This document shows, in pieces, positions 53,991 to 64,000 of a DNA stretch of 64,000 nt. The notes under the pieces are model-generated. The model worked only from the letters and a program-made list of their open reading frames with translations, was not told the origin of the DNA and did no database searches. This DNA is from Gadus chalcogrammus (taxonomy: Eukaryota > Chordata > Actinopteri > Gadiformes > Gadidae): NCBI RefSeq assembly GCF_026213295.1, contig NC_079419.1:9276791-9340790 (forward strand), read 5' to 3'. The position numbers and the translations under genes were made by a program. The first letter of the stretch is position 1; each line of letters starts with the position of its first letter.

Positions 53991-55900
53991 AGACAACTAA
54001 AACGACTACACAAGAAAACCGGCCTCACAGTACACGCCCTCACCTACAAAGAGCACATGCACCTCTACAAATCAGCACTCAACAAAGCCCGTTCTGTCTT
54101 CTACTCTGGCATCATTCAATCTGGATCCTCCAACCCACTCACTCTTTTCACAACCATAAATAAACTCCTCAAACCCCAGGATAACATCTCATCCTCATTC
54201 ACCCCGGAGAAATGCAATAACTTCCTATCATTTTTCCACTCCAAGATAGAAATCATCCACAACCAGCTTGCCACCTCCTCTGCCACAAGCCTTGACTCAG
54301 AACCGCCACTTCCTTCAACCCCTAACCACTGGCTTTCCATCTTCTCACCCATAACCACAGCAGACCTCTCCAAAATACGCTCCACCATGAAATCTTCCAC
54401 CTCCCCCCTGGACCCCATGCCTTCTGAACTCGTCAATGCCTGTTTCACCTCTCTCATCACAGACACCATCAACTCCTCCCTAAACTCTGGCACCGTTCCC
54501 CCCCCCCCCCCTCTTAAGCTTGCTGCCATCACCCCCCTCCTTAAAAAACCTGGCCTTGACTCCGACAACCCCAACAACTTCAGACCCATCTCCAACCTGA
54601 CGTTCCTCTCAAAACAAATGGAAAGAGCCGTCGCAACGCAACTCAAGCAATACCTCCTCTCCAATAACCTGTACGAAACATTCCAATCCGGCTTCCGATC
54701 CCACCACAGTACTGAAACAGCCCTACTTAAAGTCACCAACGACCTCCTACTCTCCTCTGACTCCGGCCCCCTCACCATTCTCCTCCTCCTCGACCTCAGT
54801 GCTGCCTTCGACACGTCAATCACTCCATCCTCCTCAGCCGTCTGCAATCCATTGGCATCACTGACTCTGCTCTCTACTGGTTCACCTCCTACCTGTCTGA
54901 AAGATTCCAATACATCTCCATTAACAACCACAAATCCTACACCATCCCTGTCTCACACGGAGTCCCCCAAGGCTCAGTGCTTGGCCCCATCCTCTTCATC
55001 CTCTGCATGCTCCCACTAGGTCACATCATCCGCCGCCATGCTCTTCAATTCCACTGTTACGCTGACGATACCCAATTATACATCACCACCACAGCCAATA
55101 CTCCTGCCTCCTATCCACTCTCACTGACATCAAAACCTGGATGGACCACAACTTCCTCAAACTCAACGGCAATAAAACTGAAATGATCATCTTGGGCCCA
55201 AAAACCATCAGCCCCACCTCCCAGAACTTCACACTTTGCATCGATGGTCACTCTGTCACTCCCTTCCCCCTGGTCAGAAACCTCGGCATCATCATGGACC
55301 CCACGCTCTCCTTCAAGTCACACATGAACAGTCTCAGAAAAACGTCCTTCTTCCACCTCCGCAGCATTGCACGCCTTCGACCCACTCTTTCATCCTCAGC
55401 TGCCAAAACACCTACCCACGCCTTCATCACTTGCAGACTCGACCATTGCAATAGCATTCTGTATGGCCTCCCCTCCACTATTCTTCAAAAATTGCAATAT
55501 GTACAAAACTCTGCTGCCCGACTGCTTACTAACTCCCCCTCCTGAGAACACATTACTCCCATCCTCCGTCAACTTCATTGGCTTCCAACAAAACAACGCA
55601 TCAATTTCAAGATCCTCCTCTCCACCTACAAAGCGCTAAACAACTTTGCACCCTGGTACATAACAGATCTCCTCCATCGCCACTCCCCCACTCGCCGCCA
55701 ACGCTCCGCTGATGCCAACCTTCTCACCTCCATCACCAAGACTAAGTATCGCACCCTGGGGGACAGAGCCTTCGCCATCGCCGCCCCTACCCTCTGGAAC
55801 TCCTTCCCTCTGGCCATCCGAAACTCTGATACACTGTAAGACGACAAAAGTCGACTTAAAACCTATCTCTTCAGGACCACTTACAACATTTGAGAAATCA
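53991..55900 (+). pseudogene. L2 reverse transcriptase and C-terminal region, broken
   Basis: The frame open from 54057 to 55019 encodes the fingers and palm up to [11 protein letters not shown] (~54821). Directly afterwards a frameshift moves the reading to another frame (SERFQYISI, then [15 protein letters not shown] at about 54957-55001). A further shift precedes the YADD catalytic loop at 55059-55070. Downstream the frame [19 protein letters not shown] runs to a stop at 55543, and the family tail (ILRQLHWLPTKQRINFKIL, YRTLGDRAFA, LWNSFP) continues beyond it. There are at least two frameshifts and two stops. Confidence 0.9.
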
Positions 55901-56090
55901 TCCTCCGCCATCTTCCACTCTCTCCCGCTCACTTAATGTGTTGCCTATTGTTGTGGTGTTGTTTATTTTTTTTTGTTTGATTGTCTGTACTGTCTGTATG
56001 TATTCCTTTCTTATTTGTAAAGCGTCTTTGAGTATTTAGAAAAGCGCTATAAAAAACTGATCAATTATTATTATTATTATTATTATTATA

Positions 56091-56710
56091 CAGGCACTGT
56101 TACACAATCAACAAGTGAACACCTATTCCCTCTATATTCTTGTTATCAACACCATGGCCCCCCCTGGCTCTGGAGTGAATCAATCCTGGTGTAATGTAGA
56201 GCGTAGGCTGGTCTCTGGGAGACGGAGCGGTCCGGTGATGTTGCACAGCGAGGGCTGGGGTCGACTTCCTGTCATTTTGACAAACGAGCGCGGGGGGGGG
56301 GGGGGATCTCTCCGCGTGACTCTGGCTGCCTTTGTCCCCTGTGAATCTTCTTCACCGAGGGTCAGTCCCAATTATGCACTCCGCGCTAGCATTGATGCTG
56401 GAATCAATTATATCACAGCCGTTAGCCCTGCTGACGGATGTCTGTTGCGCAAACAAAAGATTTCAATTAGAGAGTTGGGATCAGTTCATTTGTCTGGTGG
56501 TGGTGATATGGAGTCGTTGGCCTTTTAATTTCCTTTAAATTAGCCCTTAATGAGGCCATAATTGGCACCCAAGACATTCACTTTCATATTTCACGAGACT
56601 AAAAAGGCATGTATAATTAGAGGGTTCATCTGAAGGAATTCTCCCTTGCAACAGACAATGATCACCAAGCTCGTTTCCATGATCCGATGTTCGAACAGTG
56701 TTGGAAAGGA
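56091..56710. other. Intron 3 segment, no gene recognised; poly-G run
   Basis: A G run of about 13 bases sits near 56291-56304. The 137-codon frame at 56115-56528 crosses it and shows no known domain. Confidence 0.5.
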
Positions 56711-56845
<135 letters not shown>

Positions 56846-57384
56846 GGGGGGCCTTTTAACCCCCGGCTGGCGACACGCAAACACATGTCTTCAGTGAGGC
56901 CTAAAAAAAGCACGTACACATCAGTGCATATATAAACTACAGAAAGGATGCATGTTATTATTAGAGAACGATGGCATGCCGAACATTGGCAGCATGCGTG
57001 TGGCAAAGCACTCCCTCCAGACACCACACCCTCTGGGGTTTGGGCATTCCCCTGTCCCTTTATATGATCCTGAAGCCAGGGGAGTACATACCTCCTAACA
57101 TTCAGCACTGGGCCACGCCCTCTCATGCTGACAACCATTTGTTTTGCTAGGGATCTTGGCCTCTAAGGATAGGATCATGTTTTTCTGAACAATGTATTTG
57201 GTTTATTTTTGTCACTGCTGAAATAAGATTTACACACGTGCCTGCCTTGTAAAATTACCCACAAACAACTGGGTGATCCTGCACAGGGCATGCTTGATCT
57301 CATGCATCTCATGCTATGAGATGCTAGGTAGGCTAAACGGTATCTAAGTACGCCAAACAAGTTAGTAATAACCACCACCACACT
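56846..57384. other. Intron 3 segment, no gene recognised
   Basis: Noncoding-looking DNA between the GT array and the 50-bp minisatellite. Confidence 0.5.
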
Positions 57385-57668
57385 TAGCAGTAGGGCCAGT
57401 TCTGTTGAACCAACCCCCACCCCTACTTGCGTTAACCAGCAGTGGGGTCCGTGCTGTTGAACACACCTCCACCACTGTAGCGTTAACCAGCAGTGGGGTC
57501 GGTGCTGTTGAACACACCACCGCAACTTTACGTTAACCAGCAGTGGGGTCGGTGCTGTTGAACACACCACCGCAACTTTACGTTAACCAGCAGTGCGGTC
57601 GGTGCTGTTGAACACACTGCCACCACCGCAGCGTTAACCAGCAGGGCCGTGTGCTACGGACACCACCT
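57385..57668 (+). repeat. 50-bp minisatellite upstream of exon 4
   Basis: Head-to-tail units of 50-51 bases start at 57430, 57481, 57531, 57581 and 57632, each opening cgttaaccagcagtgggg. The last is partial, and a more diverged unit precedes 57430. The units starting at 57481 and 57531 are nearly identical to each other, which suggests recent expansion. Confidence 0.92.
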
Positions 57669-57914
57669 GCCTGTCCATGCTCATTAGGATCACGCCTTGT
57701 CATAACACCTAGCCGCGTTGGCATATGGCGGAAATAATGTCAGCGGCCCCGCGGTGCTGTGACTGAGCGGACCCCATTGCTGCGGTATGCGCCTGTACGG
57801 TTAAAGGCTTATCCAGGCTGGCGGGGTAAAGGGCAGCCATACGCCAGTGCCATTTGCAGACGTGTGTCTATTAATCACTGGAGTTCATGCGTCTTCCTCC
57901 TCCTCCTCTTTCAG

Positions 57915-57993
57915 ATTGTGTTTGAAGTGGTTACCTCGGGCCAGCGGGGTGTGCTGGCCATCAAAGATGTCGCCGTCCAGGGCCATCAATGCA
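57915..57993 (+). CDS. ptprm: ptprm-like exon 4 (end of MAM domain)
   Basis: This 79-nt exon lies between tctttcag and gtaagt. It starts on a codon boundary, continuing FYQ of exon 3, and ends with one base of the next codon. It encodes IVFEVVTSGQRGVLAIKDVA followed by VQGHQC. The family pattern at this place is IFE, a variable loop, G-Y-L/I-A-I-D-[DE]-[VI], then a Cys closing the MAM disulfide. Here the tyrosine is Val and the first acidic residue is Lys (AIKDV), which departs from the consensus I remember. A 50-bp tandem repeat lies about 250 bases upstream in intron 3, and a long GCAC array lies about 240 bases downstream in intron 4. Confidence 0.88.
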
Positions 57994-58232
57994 GTAAGTC
58001 CTTCTTCTACTTTCATCACCTATAAAAAAGAAAGAAAGAGCATCATCAAAGGCTCATTGTGCTGTTCCTGACATCTGCCAAATATTAATATCCCTCCCAT
58101 TACATTTTCAAGGCGACCGACCTGAACGGCCCCACGCAAACGCATGCGAAGCCTCTAAAAAGTTTTATCTCGGAAAATACGAGGTTCTGCCACAATAGGC
58201 CACTAATAAATTCTTGGATACAGCCTTAACCT

Positions 58233-58513
<281 letters not shown>

Positions 58514-59676
58514 AGATTCTAACACTCACATAGCATTATTTGAAAACACTCCGAAATACACTTTGTAATGCAAACGATGCAATGATGGTCATACACTACA
58601 GTATAATTCCTTAATTTGATATATTAGTATCTAAACACATTAGCCCATGGATAAACAAATGCCACAACAAAACAAAATAATACGCTACGTCTATAAGCAC
58701 AATTAACACTAGGCCTGTGACAGATTACTGTTTACCGTCAAAATAATTGCAGCTGTAACAGGGAAGTAAATTGCATGCAATCACACACATGTTTCTGTCT
58801 AATATACCTCTGTTTCATAAAGTGGTTTATACAATTTAAGCATCAATCAATCTATTGATAAATACACGCGACTGAAAGCGACTGAATTCCAACACATTTG
58901 ACGTCAATGAGATGGATTCGTATGGGGACCCGTATCTCACATAGATGTACTTAAATCAATCTATGGCCTCTAGCTACGTGATCATTGTGGGAATGTGTAA
59001 AGGTGCGAGCCGATCAATAATCCAACGAGTAGGCGATGGCGTATCTCCAACATAATCGCAGTGAGTCCTGAGTGGAGGACAGACGATTCATTTTCTATTC
59101 ATGCGGCCCTCAGGAATATCGCACACTGGCTTGTAATAATGACACTAGGGGACCGCTCTGGCTTTCCATCAATAAGAAAGAGAATCTTTGCTTTGGAAAA
59201 AAATGATTTCTGTAATTTTTCATTGAAAGGACTAATAGGTCAAAGTTATAAGAGTGGCTTAGTTTAAAAGGCAGCGGATGAAATAATCTTCAATAGGCGT
59301 GTGCGTCAATGATGAAAGTTATACAATTAGCTATTGCCAAGTCTTTGGAGATTTAGTTTGTTTCAAATCAAGGTCGTCCTGTTGAATTGCCCTATTTTTT
59401 TTCTGTGCTGAATCGGGGTACTAATCAAAAACGTTCTACATACGTTTTTTTTCTGTGGACCATCCTAATCAGTGAACTCAGTTAACGGATAATGAGCACA
59501 GTTGAAAATAAGAAGAATGCTTTTTGAAGAACTTACAAAAGATCGAGCTCAAAGCTTATGGTTGGGTGTTTAAATGTTTAAATGATAACCTATTCATGAT
59601 AACCTAGCAACAATCTAGAGACAATCATGGTGTCTTCATTTTGTTTTTACCCTCACTATTTCATTTTTTATTTCAG
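58514..59676. other. Remainder of intron 4, no gene recognised
   Basis: AT-rich intron DNA with a pyrimidine-rich end before the exon 5 acceptor (cctcactatttcattttttatttcag). Confidence 0.6.
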
Positions 59677-59792
59677 TGAACACGCCTCACTTCCTGACCA
59701 TAAAGGGTGTGGAGGTCAATGCTGGACAGACCGCTTCTTTCCACTGCACTGTCAATGGTCGCAAGAGGGACAACTTTCACCTCTGGCTCCAG
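59677..59792 (+). CDS. ptprm: ptprm-like exon 5 (first half of Ig domain)
   Basis: This 116-nt exon has acceptor atttcag and donor gtttgt. Two bases complete a Met codon with the last base of exon 4, and the exon ends on a codon boundary. It encodes NTPHFLTIKGVEVNAGQTAS, then FHCTVNGR and HLWLQ. In this family PHFLRxxxVEVNAGQxAxFxC is the first half of the Ig-like domain, and here the Cys of FHC and the Trp of LWLQ are the Ig core residues. Its disulfide partner is the YRC cysteine of exon 6. The donor gtttgt is weaker than the other donors in the gene but still follows the GT rule. Confidence 0.93.
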
Positions 59793-60288
59793 GTTTGTTA
59801 TTAAATTATATTTCTATCCTGCTTTCTGCAGGGCGTTGGTTGCCGTTGACAATTCTTTCTCCCAAAAACATTTAGGCCTAGCATATGCCTGTGGACTACA
59901 CAGACTATACACTCGAGACTGTGAATGGGATTAAGGGCTTTATACATGAAAACAACTTTCCCTCAAATGATCAGTTTTTTCTGTTGATCACAGAGAAAAC
60001 TGTTTGGTTAACCATAATGGTCTATAAAATAGTCATTCCAGCAAATGAATCTATTAAGCATTTAAATAAACTATTTATTTTAACATCATACTCGGCTTTA
60101 CTCTGCAATACAATCAAATTACGATCAAAACACAGATTATCTTCCCAAATGCTAATCCCACCCTCTCTCCTCTAGCCTTGTGTCAACACCTCCTCTTCAG
60201 TAGAGTAGATTGTCCATTCAATCCAAACAGACACATTTCCCTCCTCCCCCCACATGACTCGCAGCATGGCTAACATTTCCCAGTAGCC
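59793..60288. other. Start of intron 5, no gene recognised
   Basis: AT-rich intron DNA with no element ends. Confidence 0.6.
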
Positions 60289-60396
60289 CCAGCATTAGCA
60301 GCAGCAGCAGCATTAGCATTAGCAGGAGAAGCAGCATAAACAGCAGCATTAGCAGCACCAGCAGCAGAAGCAGCATTAGCAGCAGCAGCAGCAGCC
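60289..60396 (+). repeat. Degenerate AGC trinucleotide repeat
   Basis: About 108 bases of agc units interspersed with att, acc and aga (cagcattagcagcagc...), in intron 5. Confidence 0.9.
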
Positions 60397-60989
60397 TGGA
60401 CTAACAGCACAGCGCTGCGCATTAGCTTCAGATTACCGCGGCGTGGTCCTAACCTATATAGGTTGTCAGGCGGCGTAGGTTGAGCCTTGTACTATATCTG
60501 GCGGAAGCAGAGCTTCCCAGCAGTCTCGGGTTGACCTTGCACCGCGGTGGCGGCGGCGGAGGTGGTGGTAGCGCATCTGGCGGATGAGACCCCGTCGCCG
60601 TTTGCCGCTAAGCACGCTGTCAAGCGCGCCATCAGCGGGGGCATGGCGCCGGGCAAAAGGTCCTCTGCCAGGTACTCCATCATTTTAACAAACACGTCCT
60701 CATTAGCACAGGAGCTGGAAAACAAACATTAAGTGAAGTCCCCTGATGACAGTAATGAAGAAATATTTCTAATGAACAAATGTCCCCCATCTGCCTGCTG
60801 TGAGGGGTGACAGCTGGGGAGAGCCCACTCCACGCGGGCGTGTGTGCGTTTGCGTGTGCGTGCGCGCGCGTGAGTGTGTGCATGGTGCATGTGAATTTGT
60901 GGCACATTTAAGCATGTTTGTGTTTTTTTTGTGTGTAATTCCCAAAGGAGTCGGATGCAATACATCACTCACAGACCCCCAGCCCCACA
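60397..60989. other. Intron 5 segment, no gene recognised
   Basis: It includes a GC-rich patch (60540-60620, ggcggcggcggagg) and a GT/GC-rich stretch (60838-60890). Neither has coding support. Confidence 0.5.
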
Positions 60990-60993
60990 AACA

Positions 60994-61060
<67 letters not shown>

Positions 61061-61067
61061 ACACACA

Positions 61068-61126
<59 letters not shown>

Positions 61127-61170
61127 AGACACACACACACACACAGAGACACACACACACACATACACAG
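60990..61170 (+). repeat. (CA)n microsatellite with CAGACA interruptions
   Basis: About 180 bases of CA with agacac breaks near 61053, 61069, 61121 and 61146. It ends 90 bases before exon 6. Confidence 0.97.
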
Positions 61171-61261
61171 ACAATGCCTCTGATAGCACACAAGGTCAAG
61201 CCACTTTGCTAATTAAACTCTCCCGTTTTGGACGTCCTGTGTTTGTGTCCATTCCAAACAG

Positions 61262-61436
61262 GGCATCGGTGGACGCGAGGCCCCCATGAAGGCCACTAAA
61301 CCTTGGAACAACCGCCGCTTCATAGGCACTTTCGATGTGGAGAACACCACCAAGGGCGACTCGGGCCGCTACCGCTGCATCGTCCACTCGGACAAAGGGG
61401 TTGGAGTGTCCAATTACGGAGAACTCACTATAAAAC
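61262..61436 (+). CDS. ptprm: ptprm-like exon 6 (second half of Ig domain)
   Basis: This 175-nt exon has acceptor aaacag and donor gtaagt. It starts on a codon boundary and ends with one base of the next codon. Segments include RRFIGTFDVENTTKGDSGRY, then RCIVHSDKGVGVSNYGELTI. The family pattern RRFxAxF, then YRC, then GxGxSNxAELxV is clearly present, and the NTT sequon is a probable glycosylation site. The YRC cysteine should close the Ig disulfide with exon 5. The next exon should open with the first fibronectin III repeat (EPPxPIAPP in relatives). I did not find it between 61437 and 64000. Confidence 0.93.
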
Positions 61437-63873
<2,437 letters not shown>

Positions 63874-64000
63874 GGAACATGCATTAGTATGGGCGTTATT
63901 TGCACACGCGTCCCTGACCGTCAAGCAGGTGCTGAGGGTAGAATAGGGCACAGCTGTTGCCAGTCCTTCTGGGTTCCTGGTCATCGTCGTGACAACAGCT

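Larger units (their letters stand above)
52668..56090 (+). mobile_element. 5'-truncated, decayed L2-clade LINE retrotransposon
   Basis: The element lies in intron 3 in the same orientation as the host gene. From the left it encodes the C-terminal part of an APE-type endonuclease (IISIIYRPP, LLHGDFNLHID, GHILDLV, LSISDHLAISL). A reverse transcriptase follows ([59 protein letters not shown] and the catalytic [10 protein letters not shown]) and then the L2-type C-terminal tail. The 3' end has the aaagcgctataaaaaa motif followed by an ATT microsatellite (56066-56088), typical of L2. It is missing the 5' part and carries frameshifts and stops, so it is inactive. Confidence 0.93.

Noticed and set aside
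54116..54931. 271-residue open frame on the - strand
   Set aside because: Antisense shadow of the L2 reverse transcriptase. The + strand carries the recognisable motifs.
57385..57668. CRISPR-like regular repeat
   Set aside because: Units are contiguous with no unique spacers, and the genome is vertebrate. It is a minisatellite.

Overview
This is a window of vertebrate nuclear DNA, almost certainly from a teleost fish, taken from a long-read draft assembly. The fish assignment rests on very long (CA)n/(GT)n arrays, several short hAT-type and other terminal-inverted-repeat elements, an L2-clade LINE ending in an ATT microsatellite, and intron-split exons of a vertebrate receptor tyrosine phosphatase. 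I see no operons, rRNA, tRNA, CRISPR array or viral gene.

The only host gene I can support is on the + strand. Five consecutive exons (exon 2 type, seen twice, then exons 3 to 6) encode the MAM domain and following Ig domain of a type IIB receptor protein tyrosine phosphatase. It is most like PTPRM (PTP-mu). All splice sites are GT-AG and the phases join without a break. The signal-peptide exon must lie to the left, and the fibronectin III, transmembrane and phosphatase exons to the right of the window.

The dominant large-scale structure is a 17.3 kb near-identical direct repeat (14104-31410 and 31511-48842). It is separated only by a 100-N assembly gap (31411-31510). Copy 1 stops exactly at the gap and copy 2 starts exactly after it. 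This is best read as two overlapping contig ends placed side by side without being merged, that is, a false duplication. It duplicates exon 2, and because that exon is phase 1-1 and 123 nt long, an automatic annotation could carry both copies in frame.

Layout: 1-14.1 kb is intergenic or intron 1 DNA with three TIR elements (3805-5093, 5477-6069, 11110-11607), long CA arrays and a 48-bp minisatellite. 14.1-48.8 kb is the doubled segment. 49.2-50 kb holds an hAT-like element between two ~50-bp direct repeats, then exon 3. 51.1-52.2 kb is an hAT element with a perfect 8-bp target-site duplication. 52.7-56.1 kb is a decayed L2 LINE with a TIR element nested inside. 56.7-64 kb holds exons 4-6 among GT, GCAC, CA and 50-bp tandem arrays. 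I found no previously undescribed biological system; the most consequential observation is the assembly duplication.
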